This document shows positions 53,542-62,978 of a DNA stretch of 64,000 bases, in pieces (within the stretch, counting starts at the first letter, position 1; each line of letters begins with the position of its first letter). The notes beneath the pieces are model-generated. The model was given only the letters and a program-made list of their open reading frames with translations, was not told the DNA's origin and ran no database searches. Source of the stretch: Erythrobacter sp. (lineage in GTDB: Bacteria; Pseudomonadota; Alphaproteobacteria; Sphingomonadales; Sphingomonadaceae); assembly GCA_027311945.1 (NCBI GenBank), contig DAICXZ010000014.1:1-64000 (forward strand), read 5' to 3'. A program made the translations under genes and the position numbers.

Positions 53542-55407
53542 TCAGAACTCGGACCAGTCCTGATCGTTCATCGCTTCCGGATCGACCGCGAGCGCGAGAT
53601 TGCCGCTGACCACCGGCCTTGCAGCCGGGGCCGACACCTGACGGGGCGCCGCACTCTGGCTGTTCACCCGTTGCGAAGCCATGCTGGCGAGGACGCTCGC
53701 ACTGGCACCCGACAGGCGGAACTGGGTCACGAGCTGGGTCAGGTTGTCGGCTTCGGCGGCAAGCTGGCGGGCAGCTGCGTTCGACTCTTCGGCCATGGCG
53801 GCGTTCTGGTGGGTCGAACGGTCGATCTCACCCATTGCCGACTTGGCGTTTTCGAGGCTGCCGGCGTGGCTCGACAGAGCCTGGCTGATCTCGTTGGCCG
53901 TGGTCGCAACATCGGCAATGCGCTGGATGATCTGGTCAAGCGCCGTACCGGTATCGCGCACCAGCTGGGCGCCGCTGGCGACTTCGGCGATCGAGCTGTT
54001 GATCAGCTGGCGAATTTCCTCGGCGGCCTCGCTCGAACGCTGGGCTAGGTCGCGAACCTCGTTGGCGACGACCGCGAAGCCGCGGCCGACTTCACCCGCA
54101 CGCGCCGCCTCGACGCCCGCGTTGAGCGCCAGGAGGCTGGTCTGGAAGCTGAAGCCATCGATCACGGTGATGATGTTGCCGATCTGCTTGGTCGAGCTTT
54201 CGATCGTGTCCATCGCGGTGACGGCGCGGGCAACGATCTCGCCGCCGCCGCGCGCTTCGGTCATCGCCGCATCGACGTTACGGGCAGCCGTATCGGCAGA
54301 GGCGGCGGAAGTGGCCATGCCGTCGCTGATCGAGACCACCGATTCGGTGATCCGGCTCAGCTCGGCGGCCTGCTTTTCGTTGCGCGCAGCCAGATCGTCA
54401 GAAGCCTGACGGATCTCCATCGAGCCGCTGCGAACCGAACCGGCCGAGGCCGAGACCGAGTTCATCGTATCGTGAAGCTGCGAAACGGTGGCATTGAAGC
54501 TGGCGCGCAGGGCCGCATAGTCCCCGCCCAGTTCGGGCAGGCTCACGGTCAGGTCGCCCTTGGTCATCTGGCCGAGGCATTCGCCGAAGGCTTCGACCAT
54601 GTGCTGGGTTTCCTGCTCCTTCTTTGCCTGGCCCACGCGTGCTTCGCGCAGACGTTCGCTGGCACGGGCAAGCTCACCGATCTCGTCGCTACGGTCGAGA
54701 TGAGGCACCCGGGTGGTAAGATTACCCGCTTCGATCTGGCCGATCGAACCGATCAGCGCACCGGTTTCACCACCGATCAGGCGCTTGATCAGGCCAGCCA
54801 GGTAGATCTGGACAAAACAGGAGATGACCATGATCAGCACGGTGGCGATGACCACGGCAATCGCCAGCTTGTGCTGCTCGGCGGTAATCGCGGCGGCGCG
54901 ATTGATTTCCTCGTCGCGCACGAACTCAATCGCATTGTCGACCTTCTCGCCCGCATCCATGATGCGCGTGACGCCAAGGCCAGCAGCGCGATCGTTGGCG
55001 ACTACCTGTTCGACGGTTTCGCCATAGTTATCGATCAGCTGTTCTACCCCGTCGAGCTGGGTAAGCACGTCACTCTGCACCACTGCGCGCGCATCATCGA
55101 TGGAGGTGTGCATGTCGGCGAAGTTGCTGCGGAAACCATTCTCGGTTTCGTTGTCGCGCACCAGGGCATACTTGAAGGCATCGCGCTCGAGCGAGGCGAA
55201 GTCTTTCTCAAGCAGAGCGGATTGGAGCGCCGCCTGCGAATAGGCGTCGTCCTTCACGGTCATCTTGTAGGTAAGCCAGGAACCAACCCCGACTGCCGTG
55301 ATCAGGAACGCGCCCAAGACGACGGCTGCCATTGCCTGGAAACCCAACCGCTTTGCGATTGACTTTTTTGCCAACCAACCTGCGAACCCGCGATCGTAAT
55401 TGTTCAT
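53542..55407 (-). CDS. Methyl-accepting chemotaxis protein with CheR pentapeptide
   Basis: This 621-residue chemoreceptor has two membrane helices ([20 protein letters not shown], about residues 26-50; [20 protein letters not shown], about 185-212) around a periplasmic four-helix-type sensor. A HAMP domain and a signalling hairpin follow, with [20 protein letters not shown] at the tip. The C-terminus ends in DWSEF, matching the xWxxF CheR/CheB docking pentapeptide. The ligand is unknown; the porin and lig genes nearby make an aromatic acid plausible. Confidence 0.92.
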   Translation of the reverse strand: MNNYDRGFAGWLAKKSIAKRLGFQAMAAVVLGAFLITAVGVGSWLTYKMTVKDDAYSQAALQSALLEKDFASLERDAFKYALVRDNETENGFRSNFADMHTSIDDARAVVQSDVLTQLDGVEQLIDNYGETVEQVVANDRAAGLGVTRIMDAGEKVDNAIEFVRDEEINRAAAITAEQHKLAIAVVIATVLIMVISCFVQIYLAGLIKRLIGGETGALIGSIGQIEAGNLTTRVPHLDRSDEIGELARASERLREARVGQAKKEQETQHMVEAFGECLGQMTKGDLTVSLPELGGDYAALRASFNATVSQLHDTMNSVSASAGSVRSGSMEIRQASDDLAARNEKQAAELSRITESVVSISDGMATSAASADTAARNVDAAMTEARGGGEIVARAVTAMDTIESSTKQIGNIITVIDGFSFQTSLLALNAGVEAARAGEVGRGFAVVANEVRDLAQRSSEAAEEIRQLINSSIAEVASGAQLVRDTGTALDQIIQRIADVATTANEISQALSSHAGSLENAKSAMGEIDRSTHQNAAMAEESNAAARQLAAEADNLTQLVTQFRLSGASASVLASMASQRVNSQSAAPRQVSAPAARPVVSGNLALAVDPEAMNDQDWSEF

Positions 55408-55573
55408 CCCATTCCTCGCACTTGATACCGCGCCCCAGTCGGCTGCGACTTACATTCGTGTGAGGGTAATAGGCCAAGGCCTGTTCAAGGACGCTGACCG
55501 CACGCTTCGGCAGAAAGCGTCTATGTGCGGTCAACACCTCGTTAACTTACGCGGCGTGTTTTTGGCTCGAAAC

Positions 55574-56104
55574 TCAGCTTTTCTGCGGTACTTCGGGTTC
55601 GGCCGGTTCCGCGCCGGTATCGACCACCGCTTCGGCTTGCCCCTCCGCACGCGGCGCGTTGACAGAAGAGCGAATCATCCAGGTTCCGCCCGACTGGCGA
55701 GTCCAGACCGTCTGGCTGATCATCTGCTCGGTCACCGGCTCGCCGGTTTCGGGGTCGGTCATGGTGATATCGACGTTAGAGGCAAGCGCAGCCACATCCT
55801 CACCCGTGGAGGCCCAGCCGTTCACCGGACTAACCTCGATGTGGAAGGCCGGGTCGGCGATGAGGTCGCCATAGCTATCGGCTATGGCAGCCCCGCCCAC
55901 CAGCCGCAATCCATCGGGCCGCACCAGCACGGCATCGTCGGCATAGAGCCGGGCAATGCCGACCAGATCATCGGAGGCGATCGCATCGAGTTGCGCCTGT
56001 TCGGTGGCGCGGATCGTGGCGATCACATCATCAGGATCGGCCCCGCCCGAGCAAGCAGCAAGCATGGTGGTGGCAGCCAGTGTGGCAAGGATGGCAGTGC
56101 GCAT
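55574..56104 (-). CDS. SnoaL/NTF2-like lipoprotein
   Basis: This 176-residue protein has a lipoprotein signal (MRTAILATLAATTMLAAC, lipidated Cys18). It then has an NTF2-like domain of the SgcJ/EcaC type: IRATEQAQLDAIASDDLVGI, ARLYADDAVLVRPDG and WTRQSGGTWMIRSSVN. Such domains may bind small molecules or act as scaffolds; no catalytic residues are clear. It has an acidic tail. A single gene. Confidence 0.82.
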   Translation of the reverse strand: MRTAILATLAATTMLAACSGGADPDDVIATIRATEQAQLDAIASDDLVGIARLYADDAVLVRPDGLRLVGGAAIADSYGDLIADPAFHIEVSPVNGWASTGEDVAALASNVDITMTDPETGEPVTEQMISQTVWTRQSGGTWMIRSSVNAPRAEGQAEAVVDTGAEPAEPEVPQKS

Positions 56105-56210
56105 TTATCAATCCCCTCGGTAATGTGGGGCGCTATTGCGCCCTCAGGCACGAGAGGGGATAAAGGGCCGTTAGCTTACTAACTTTGATCTCGCGCAAGC
56201 GCCTACCGGC

Positions 56211-57077
56211 TCATAGCTTGGCGGCGTAGAGCGCGAGCAGCGCGGTCCATGCACGCTCTGCTTCGGCCTGATCGTAAACCGGGCTGTCGAGCACGGTCCA
56301 GCCATGGTCGCCCTGATAGACCTCCACCGAAACATCTGCCCCCGCCGCATCGCCCGCAGCCTTCAGCGCATCCTTGTCGGTGGGCGCCTTGGCGTCGTCG
56401 TTCTTGGCGATGCAGATGATCGCCCCGGCATCGCCCGCCATGTCGTCGAGCAGGTTGACCGGCGCATTGGCCTCTTCGCCGACCAGCCCGCCGCCGTGGA
56501 AGCTGGCGGCGGCCTTGATCCGCTCGGGCACGGCAGCCGCTGACATGATGGTCCAACTGCCAGTCATGCAATAGCCCTGGTTGCCGATCCCGCGTTCGGT
56601 ATCGACCGCATCCTGTGCATCGAGCCAGCCAACCACCGCCCCAGCCGTTTCGGCGACAGCTTCGGGCGTGTTCTTCGCCATCCACGGGCCGACCGCATCG
56701 AACCCGCCGCCGTTCCGCCAGGCATCGAAGTCCTCAAACTGCTGGCCCGCTACCGAGCGATAATAGGGATTGGCGACGAGTACGGCATAGCCTGCCTCGG
56801 CCAGCCTGCGCCCCATCATGATCTTGGCCGGACGCAGGCCCGCGATGTCGGGCCACAGGATCACCGCCGGATGGCGGCCTTCGGCGGGGTGGATGAACAC
56901 GCCATCGAAGGTGCCGCCGGGGGCGGCGAAGGTCACCGTTCGTTCGGTCAGCCCAGAGGTCGTGGCGCCGGTGGCATCAATCGCGGTACAGGCGGCAAGC
57001 GCGCCGCTGGCACCCAGCGCCGCGAACTGGCGGCGGTTGACCTTGGGCATGGTGGTGACCTGATCCTGCGTGCACAT
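56211..57077 (-). CDS. Dienelactone hydrolase-family protein with Tat-type signal
   Basis: This 288-residue alpha/beta hydrolase has NRRQFAALGASGALAACTA, a twin-arginine signal with a lipobox, near the N-terminus. The nucleophile elbow is GNQGYCMTGSW, with Cys as in dienelactone hydrolase (GxCxxG), and YQGDHGWTV supplies the His. An Asp lies in AIICIAKNDDAKAP. GGGGAGAA six bases upstream supports the start at 57,077 over the ATG at 57,050. It could act on lactones or esters in the periplasm. Confidence 0.85.
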   Translation of the reverse strand: MCTQDQVTTMPKVNRRQFAALGASGALAACTAIDATGATTSGLTERTVTFAAPGGTFDGVFIHPAEGRHPAVILWPDIAGLRPAKIMMGRRLAEAGYAVLVANPYYRSVAGQQFEDFDAWRNGGGFDAVGPWMAKNTPEAVAETAGAVVGWLDAQDAVDTERGIGNQGYCMTGSWTIMSAAAVPERIKAAASFHGGGLVGEEANAPVNLLDDMAGDAGAIICIAKNDDAKAPTDKDALKAAGDAAGADVSVEVYQGDHGWTVLDSPVYDQAEAERAWTALLALYAAKL

Positions 57078-57151
57078 GACTATTCTCCCCAGCGATTGTT
57101 ACGCAGGGTAGCTTAGCGCAATCGGCACCAGCGTCCAGCGGTCAGGTCACG

Positions 57152-58105
57152 TCAGGTCAGGTCGTCCATCGCAATGAACAGCCCCTCTTCTGCCGCCCGC
57201 ATCGCATCGCGGCGCAGCTGCTCGATACGGGCACGCCCCGGCGAGCAGGCTTCGATCGGCAGCGCCTTCACCTGCTTCATGTATTCTTCGGCGAAGTCGA
57301 CGCCGTGCTCGGGATGGGTGAGGATCAGGCCGTCCTGCCGGGTCATACCGCGCAGGATCTTCGCGCCGACCTCATAGGGGTCCATTCCCTCCTCGAAGGC
57401 GGTGCCGAACTGCTCCAGCTCGCCTTCCTTGGCGGGCTTGAAGCCGCTCTCGGCGAAATCGTCGGGCCGCTTCTGCGCGCTCTTCCAGGCGTTGGTGCGG
57501 GTGAGCGCAGGGCAGCACAGTGAGCAGCCGATCCCGTGCGGGGCGAGATTGTAGCGCAGGCTCTCGGTCAGCCCCCGCACGGCGAATTTGCTCGCGGTGT
57601 AAATGCCCGCCTGCGGCCCCGGCAGGAAGGCAGCCATCGAGGCCACGTTGACCACATGCCGGCGCCCCGAAGCCGCCTTGATCTTGGGCAGGAAGGAAAC
57701 GATCCCGTTGACGTTGCCGCCAAAGTTCACGTTCATGATCCAGTCGAAGTCGTCGTAGCTCGCCTCGTCGGTGGGGCCGAACACCGAGACGCCTGCATTG
57801 TTCACCAACACGTGCACTTCGCCGAAGGTTTTCTCGACTTCATCGGCGGCAGCGGCGAAGCCCTCGCGGTCGGTCACGTCGAGCTTGATGAACAGCGGCC
57901 GATCATGGCCGTGCGAGGCAAACCACTGCTCGGTAGCGGCGCGATCGCCCTCGTTGCGGTAAGACAGCGCCAGCTTCATGCCCGCATCCGCGAAGGCCTG
58001 CGCAGTGCCAAGGCCGATCCCGGTGGCAGCCCCGGTGATAAAGGCAACGCGCCCTTCCCAGTCGCTCCGGAAGTCGGCACCGTTCAACGCAGCAGTTTCG
58101 GACAT
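57152..58105 (-). CDS. Short-chain dehydrogenase/reductase
   Basis: This 317-residue classical SDR has RVAFITGAATGIGLGTAQAF (TGxxxGIG), HVLVNNAGVSVFG (NNAG), NVASMAAFLPGP (Ser) and IYTASKFAVRG (YxxxK). A C-terminal extension (EEYMKQVKALPIEACSPGRA) is seen in sphingomonad relatives. The ATG at 58,105 follows AGAGGAAA; another start (58,126) adds 7 residues. It is divergent from the SnoaL-like gene around a palindrome, so the two probably share a regulator and a substrate pathway. Confidence 0.88.
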   Translation of the reverse strand: MSETAALNGADFRSDWEGRVAFITGAATGIGLGTAQAFADAGMKLALSYRNEGDRAATEQWFASHGHDRPLFIKLDVTDREGFAAAADEVEKTFGEVHVLVNNAGVSVFGPTDEASYDDFDWIMNVNFGGNVNGIVSFLPKIKAASGRRHVVNVASMAAFLPGPQAGIYTASKFAVRGLTESLRYNLAPHGIGCSLCCPALTRTNAWKSAQKRPDDFAESGFKPAKEGELEQFGTAFEEGMDPYEVGAKILRGMTRQDGLILTHPEHGVDFAEEYMKQVKALPIEACSPGRARIEQLRRDAMRAAEEGLFIAMDDLT

Positions 58106-58129
58106 CGTCAATTTTCCTCTCGCCATGAT

Positions 58130-58145
58130 CCTAACAATCGTTAGG
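58130..58145. promoter_or_regulatory. Palindromic operator between the divergent SDR and SnoaL-like genes
   Basis: CCTAACAATCGTTAGG has perfect 6-bp arms (cctaac, gttagg) with a 4-bp centre. It lies 4 to 33 bp from the two start codons, where a repressor would block both promoters. TetR/FadR-type repressors use such sites, but no regulator gene is adjacent. Confidence 0.6.
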
Positions 58146-58178
58146 AATCAACATAGACCAATAAGGGAGAGAGTCGAT

Positions 58179-58877
58179 ATGAGCGACACCGAAGGGCGTC
58201 TCGCCGCGCTGGAGAAGCGCGTCACCGAACTGGAAGACATGGCCGCAATTCGCCGCCTGCACTGGGCCTATGGCTACTACATCGATTTCAACCGCCCCGA
58301 CGAAGTGGCCGAGCTGTTTTCCGAAGATGGCTGCGTGGTGTTCCTGTCGGGCGAATATGTCGGTCATGCCGGGGTCAAGCGGCTCTATGGCGACTGGATC
58401 GCCGGGCGCTTCACCGGCGGGCGGCCCGGCCCGGTCAACGGGCTGCTGCTCGACCATTTCCAGATGCAGGACATCATCACCGTCGCCCCCGACGGCAAGA
58501 GTGCCAAGGGCCGCTTCCACGGCATCCTTTTGGGCGGCTGGCACGACGACTTCCAGGACACCAAGGAAGAGTTCATGCCGCAGCAGTTCATGGAAGCAGG
58601 CATCTACGAAAACGACTATGTGAAAGTAGACGGCGTGTGGAAGATCCAGCGGCTCGACTACATGATGCAGTGGCAGGGCGACTATGAAAACGGCTGGGCG
58701 CACACCACCGCGCACCTGCAACCTGCGGCCAAGACCTTCCCCGAAGACCCACTTGGCCCCGACCGCCTGCTCCCGCCCGACCAGCACCGCGAGACCTGGC
58801 CTTATCGTCAGGATGTGCCAATGCACTTCGCGCATCCGAAGTTCGGCATCGCCTTTGCCGATAGCGTGAAGAGCTAA
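58179..58877 (+). CDS. SnoaL/NTF2-like protein
   Basis: This 232-residue protein matches the nuclear transport factor 2/SnoaL-like ring-hydroxylation-associated family: EDMAAIRRLHWAYGYYIDFN, SEDGCVVFLSGEYVGHAG and FMEAGIYENDYVKVDGVWKI. Family members include isomerases, dehydratases and cyclases; the active-site residues cannot be assigned here. It is divergent from an SDR and is followed by a LigW-type amidohydrolase 60 bp downstream across a hairpin. A conserved gene neighbourhood suggests a role with aromatic substrates. Confidence 0.82.
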   Translation: MSDTEGRLAALEKRVTELEDMAAIRRLHWAYGYYIDFNRPDEVAELFSEDGCVVFLSGEYVGHAGVKRLYGDWIAGRFTGGRPGPVNGLLLDHFQMQDIITVAPDGKSAKGRFHGILLGGWHDDFQDTKEEFMPQQFMEAGIYENDYVKVDGVWKIQRLDYMMQWQGDYENGWAHTTAHLQPAAKTFPEDPLGPDRLLPPDQHRETWPYRQDVPMHFAHPKFGIAFADSVKS

Positions 58878-58888
58878 GACAGCATCAG

Positions 58889-58923
58889 GGCCGCTTCCTT
58901 CAACGAAAGGGAGCGGCCTTTCT
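58889..58923 (+). terminator. Intrinsic-type terminator after the SnoaL-like gene
   Basis: Stem ggccgcttcctt with aaagggagcggcc (58,889-58,918) and a loop of about six bases, followed by ttt-ct. It separates the SnoaL-like gene from the amidohydrolase and probably limits read-through. Confidence 0.65.
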
Positions 58924-58937
58924 CTTGGGAGGGACTC

Positions 58938-60080
58938 ATGGTTTCCGGCAAGCTAGACGACGGCAGCGAAAAAGGTCTGAAGGGTCACTTCCGCGAGGAT
59001 TTCAGTCAGCGCACCCGCACGGGCCTTGCTCCGCGCGCGGGCCATGTGTTGCGCGATGCGCCCTATAAGCGGATCGCCTGCGAGGAGGCCTGGACCTTCC
59101 CCGATCTGGTGAAGGCGCAGGTCGCCTATCTCGAGAGCGGCGCAGCACCGAACGACGATTCGCTCAAGATGGCTGGCATGTTCGCCAACATGCCAAGCTT
59201 GCAGGAGATGCTGCAGGATCTGGGCGACCTGCGGATTTCGCACATGGACGAACTCGGCATCGACCGGCAATTGCTGCTGCTCACCGCGCCGGGAGTGCAG
59301 GTGGTGAAGCCGGGCGACGGGACCGCGCTCGCCGCTCAGGCCAACGACATCGCCGCCGAGGCCTGCCGCCACCACCCCACCCGCTTTTCGGCCTGCGCCG
59401 CCTTCGATCCGCGCGACGTAGCCGGCAGTGTGAAGGAACTGGAGCGCGCCGCCGGGCTTGGCCTCAACGGGGCCGTGCTCAACTCGCACTGGCAGGGCCA
59501 CTATCTCGATGAGCCTGAGTTCTGGCCGATCCTGGAGGCGCTCGAGGCCAACGATCTGGCGCTTTACATCCACCCCACCGCGCCCTTCAACGGCGCGCAT
59601 TACGAGAAGCGCGGCTTCTTCGGCGCACTGGGCGGCTTTCCGCACGACGTCTGGCTGCACACGATGGGGCTGATCATGTCAGGGGCGTTCGACCGTTTCC
59701 CCAAGCTGCGGCTGGTGATCGGGCACATGGGCGAGTGCATGCCGCTGCACCTTTATCGGTTCGACTGGATGCAGGGCAATGCCGACGGCCGTGCCCGCCC
59801 CGGCCTGTTCGGCGATGGCGCGATCAGGAACCTCAAGCATCCGGCAAGCTACTACTTCAAGACCAACATCTGGATCACCACCAGCGGCGTGGGCTGGGAG
59901 CCTGCGATCAAGTTCTGTCAGGAAGTGCTGGGGCCGGAGCGGGTGATCTATGCGATGGATTACCCCTATCAGCAGAGCTACGACGAGGTCGCAGCCTATG
60001 ACCGCATGGCGATCAGCGACGAAGACAAGAAGATGCTGATGGAAGACAACGCCCGCGCGGTGTTTCGCATCAAGGGGTGA
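58938..60080 (+). CDS. Amidohydrolase, LigW/gamma-resorcylate decarboxylase-like
   Basis: This 380-residue amidohydrolase-superfamily protein has RIACEEAWTFPDLVK near residue 45 (the family's E-E in place of HxH), RLVIGHMGECMPLHLYRFDW (metal His), ASYYFKTNIWITTSGV and VIYAMDYPYQQSYDE (Asp). This set is typical of the decarboxylases for 5-carboxyvanillate, gamma-resorcylate and similar acids. The N-terminal 40 residues are an extension. An unusual 60-bp gap with a terminator precedes it; a GGGAGGG site lies close to the ATG. Confidence 0.87.
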   Translation: MVSGKLDDGSEKGLKGHFREDFSQRTRTGLAPRAGHVLRDAPYKRIACEEAWTFPDLVKAQVAYLESGAAPNDDSLKMAGMFANMPSLQEMLQDLGDLRISHMDELGIDRQLLLLTAPGVQVVKPGDGTALAAQANDIAAEACRHHPTRFSACAAFDPRDVAGSVKELERAAGLGLNGAVLNSHWQGHYLDEPEFWPILEALEANDLALYIHPTAPFNGAHYEKRGFFGALGGFPHDVWLHTMGLIMSGAFDRFPKLRLVIGHMGECMPLHLYRFDWMQGNADGRARPGLFGDGAIRNLKHPASYYFKTNIWITTSGVGWEPAIKFCQEVLGPERVIYAMDYPYQQSYDEVAAYDRMAISDEDKKMLMEDNARAVFRIKG

Positions 60081-60095
60081 GGAAGGCCAGCCGGC

Positions 60096-60401
60096 TCAAA
60101 TCCGCGGCACACGCCTCAGCTTATCGACCGCGACCGGGTGAATATGGCCGAAGAAGCCGATCTGCGCCCTGTTACCGCTGACAGCTGTTATGCGCCCATT
60201 GATCGTGAGCTGGTCGGAAATGGTGAGTTGGCAGAAGCCATCTTCGCAGTTCCAGCCGTCTTGGTCGGCGGCATCGAAATGCGCTTCGCAACCCTGGCTG
60301 GTCAACTGTGTAATGGCCACGGAGAACCGCCGATCGGCGATTGCACACTGGCCCGCCAGTGAGGGTTTCCCTGCTTGGTAATCGGTTGCCGTCGCCCTCA
60401 T
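60096..60401 (-). CDS. PilZ-like domain protein
   Basis: This 101-residue protein resembles the short PilZ domains of sphingomonads: VAITQLTSQGCEAHF at the [DN]xSxxG position and AVSGNRAQIGFFGHIHPVAV near the end. The arginine motif RxxxR of c-di-GMP-binding PilZ domains is not clear, and the second motif is degenerate (Q-L-T-S-Q-G). It may not bind c-di-GMP. The ATG at 60,401 with AGGAGA nine bases upstream is chosen over ATGs at 60,476 and 60,545. It is a single gene on the - strand. Confidence 0.55.
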   Translation of the reverse strand: MRATATDYQAGKPSLAGQCAIADRRFSVAITQLTSQGCEAHFDAADQDGWNCEDGFCQLTISDQLTINGRITAVSGNRAQIGFFGHIHPVAVDKLRRVPRI

Positions 60402-60534
60402 CGCAAGCTTCTCCTCTTGCTCACTGTAGAACACCGACCTAGGCGGGCGAAACTTAAGCCTGCGTGTGGATGCCATTAAGGAATCCGCAAGGTTCACGCT
60501 TCCAAAACCACCATGTGTGGCTCTTCCGCCACAG

Positions 60535-60557
60535 GACAAAGTCAATTTGACTTTGTC
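60535..60557. promoter_or_regulatory. Perfect inverted repeat upstream of the first TonB receptor
   Basis: Arms gacaaagtcaa (60,535-60,545) and ttgactttgtc (60,547-60,557) are exact reverse complements with a one-base centre. The site lies 103 bp before the TTG start of the receptor gene. It has the size of an operator for a dimeric repressor, and could also overlap a promoter. Confidence 0.65.
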
Positions 60558-60659
60558 TATCTCGCTGCAAATTCATTTTCCCTGCCAGGACGCCTAGGGC
60601 ACGCGGCAACGGCATCGCGTCCCCACGCGAAAGCCGTGCAACCCCTAGGAGAGAATGTT

Positions 60660-62978
60660 TTGGCTTACCCCCTTTCCCGTCCGCTTGCGCTGATTCTGGC
60701 GGCCGGAACCTCGCTCGGCACCATGGCGATCGCCTCCCCGGCCTACGCACAGGACGAAGAAGCGCAATCGACCCGCACCAACACCGAAATCGTCGTAACC
60801 GCGCAGTTCCGCGAACAGCGCCTGCAGGATACCCCGCTCGCGATCACCGCGGTTGACGCCGCGCTCCTCGAATCGCGCAACCAGGACGACATCGCCCAGA
60901 TCGCCGCACAGGCCCCCAGCGTCACGCTGCAACCGATGGGCGGTGCCTACGGCAACTCGCTCGGCGCCTCGATCCGCGGCATCGGCCAGTTCGACTTCAA
61001 CCCCGCCTACGAACCGGGCGTGGGCATGTACATCGACGACGTTTACTATGGCTCGCTGACCGGCGCCAACTTCGACCTGCTCGACCTTGAACGCGTGGAA
61101 GTGCTGCGCGGACCGCAGGGCACGCTGACCGGCCGCAACTCGATCGGCGGGGCGATCAAGCTGTTCAGCCAGAAGCCCAGCGCCATCGCCTCGGGCTATG
61201 CCGAAGCGAGCTATGGCTCGCGCAACCGGCTCGAAGCGCGCGCTGGTGCAAACTTCCCGCTGACCGACAACCTCTATGCTCGCTTCTCGGCGGTGCACAA
61301 GCAGCAGGACGGCTACATCGACATGCTCGATTATGGCTGCGCCAATCCCGGCAACCCGGAAGGCATCCTGCCGACCTACACCACCGGTGCGGACTGCGTT
61401 GTCGATAAGCTTGGCGAGACCAACTACTCGGGCGCCCGTGCCGCAGTGCGCTATGTCGGCGACGCGATCGACGTGCAGGTAATCGGCGACTATCAGTATT
61501 CGAACCGCGCCAGCGCGGGCGAAGTGCCGATCGTCGCCACCGGCGATGCGGCGAACTTCCTGTGCGGGGCGACCTGCACCTATGCCAGCTGGTATCTGCC
61601 GGCGGCGGGCAGCGCAGGCAACTGGCTGCAGGGCTATCGCAACGAGTTCGAAGGCTGGGGCGTCTCGGGCCACATCGACTACGACGCGAGCGACAGCATC
61701 CAGATCCAGTCGATCACCGCCTACCGCGAATACAACAACACCTGGGGCACCGATGACGACTTCACCCCCACGCTGACCCGCGCAGCGGGCGGTTACAACG
61801 ATCTGGACTTCTGGTTCTTCAGCCAGGAACTGCGCGTGAATGCCGAGCTGGGCGACCTGGCCGACCTTACCGTGGGCGGCTACTATTCGGATCAGCGGAG
61901 CACCTATTTCACGATCCAGGATATCCGCTACCTCGGCCCCGACCCGCTGCAGTTCCGCGGCAACGACCCGGTCAATGCCGATACCGCTGCTGTGTTCGGC
62001 ACCCTGATCGTCACCCCGACCGACGCGCTGACGCTGACCGGCGGCCTGCGCTACACCGACGAGCACAAGGACTACACCTTCGTGCGCAAGCGGCTTGACG
62101 GCACCACCGGCCCGGTTGGCTCGGGCGTCGAGAACCTCGACGGGCTGACCTCGGTCTATGACGGCGACCGCGTCGACTGGCGTCTGTCGGCCGACTATCG
62201 TTTCAGCGATCAGGTGCTGGCCTATGTCACTGTGGGCACCGGCTTCAAGGGCGGCGGTGTCACCGCGCGACCGTTCCTGCCGCAGCACGCGATCCAGGGC
62301 AGCTTCGATCCCGAAACCGTCACCTCCTACGAGTTCGGCCTCAAGACCGACCTGTTCGATCGGCGCCTGCGCCTCAACCTGGCGACGTTCTACAACGAAT
62401 ATGCCGATATCCAGCTCGGCCTGTCGGACTGCTCGGACTATGGTGGTGGCCCCTGCGCGGTCATCGCCAATGCCGGCGACGGCAAGATCTGGGGCGCGGA
62501 GCTTGAGCTCTTCGCAGAGCCTGTCGACGGCCTGACCATCGACACTTCGGCCAGCCTACTCGATTCGGAGTACAGCTCGATCGACGGTGCCGTCGGCAAC
62601 AGCGTGACGCTTGACGATCCGATCGTCACGCCCGAGTTCCAGGCCAGCTTCGGCATCCAGTATCGCGCCGACCTCGGCACTGCCGGTTCGATCACTCCGC
62701 GCCTCGACGTGGCCTATCGCGGCAGGCAGTTCGCCGGGCACGGGCTCGATGCGGTCGATACCGAGTTCCAGTATCTCGATGCCTACACGCTCGGCAGCGC
62801 CCGTCTGACCTGGCGCAACGAACCGGAAGACCTGGCGATCTCGCTCGAGGTCACCAACCTGTTCGACGAGTACTACACGCCGAACAGGTTCGACGCCGTC
62901 TATGGCTTCGCAGGCACTGCCTATGCCCAGGTGGGTGCGCCTCGCGAATGGCGCGTTTCGGTGAAGAAGGAATTCTAA
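60660..62978 (+). CDS. TonB-dependent receptor
   Basis: This 772-residue outer-membrane receptor has a signal peptide (LALILAAGTSLGTMAIASPA then YAQ). A plug domain follows with TEIVVTAQFREQRLQDTPLA, including the TonB-box-like EIVVTA, and GPQGTLTGRNSIGGAIKL. A 22-strand barrel ends in REWRVSVKKEF (C-terminal Phe). The TTG at 60,660 is preceded by AGGAGAG seven bases upstream and gives a complete signal peptide; the ATG at 60,655 is out of frame. The ligand is unknown; relatives import aromatics, sugars or siderophores. It is closely related to the next gene. Confidence 0.92.
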   Translation: MAYPLSRPLALILAAGTSLGTMAIASPAYAQDEEAQSTRTNTEIVVTAQFREQRLQDTPLAITAVDAALLESRNQDDIAQIAAQAPSVTLQPMGGAYGNSLGASIRGIGQFDFNPAYEPGVGMYIDDVYYGSLTGANFDLLDLERVEVLRGPQGTLTGRNSIGGAIKLFSQKPSAIASGYAEASYGSRNRLEARAGANFPLTDNLYARFSAVHKQQDGYIDMLDYGCANPGNPEGILPTYTTGADCVVDKLGETNYSGARAAVRYVGDAIDVQVIGDYQYSNRASAGEVPIVATGDAANFLCGATCTYASWYLPAAGSAGNWLQGYRNEFEGWGVSGHIDYDASDSIQIQSITAYREYNNTWGTDDDFTPTLTRAAGGYNDLDFWFFSQELRVNAELGDLADLTVGGYYSDQRSTYFTIQDIRYLGPDPLQFRGNDPVNADTAAVFGTLIVTPTDALTLTGGLRYTDEHKDYTFVRKRLDGTTGPVGSGVENLDGLTSVYDGDRVDWRLSADYRFSDQVLAYVTVGTGFKGGGVTARPFLPQHAIQGSFDPETVTSYEFGLKTDLFDRRLRLNLATFYNEYADIQLGLSDCSDYGGGPCAVIANAGDGKIWGAELELFAEPVDGLTIDTSASLLDSEYSSIDGAVGNSVTLDDPIVTPEFQASFGIQYRADLGTAGSITPRLDVAYRGRQFAGHGLDAVDTEFQYLDAYTLGSARLTWRNEPEDLAISLEVTNLFDEYYTPNRFDAVYGFAGTAYAQVGAPREWRVSVKKEF

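Noticed and set aside
60645-62288. 547-codon - strand frame antisense to the TonB receptor
   Set aside because: Val/Ala/Arg-rich shadow with no signal, domain or ribosome binding site.
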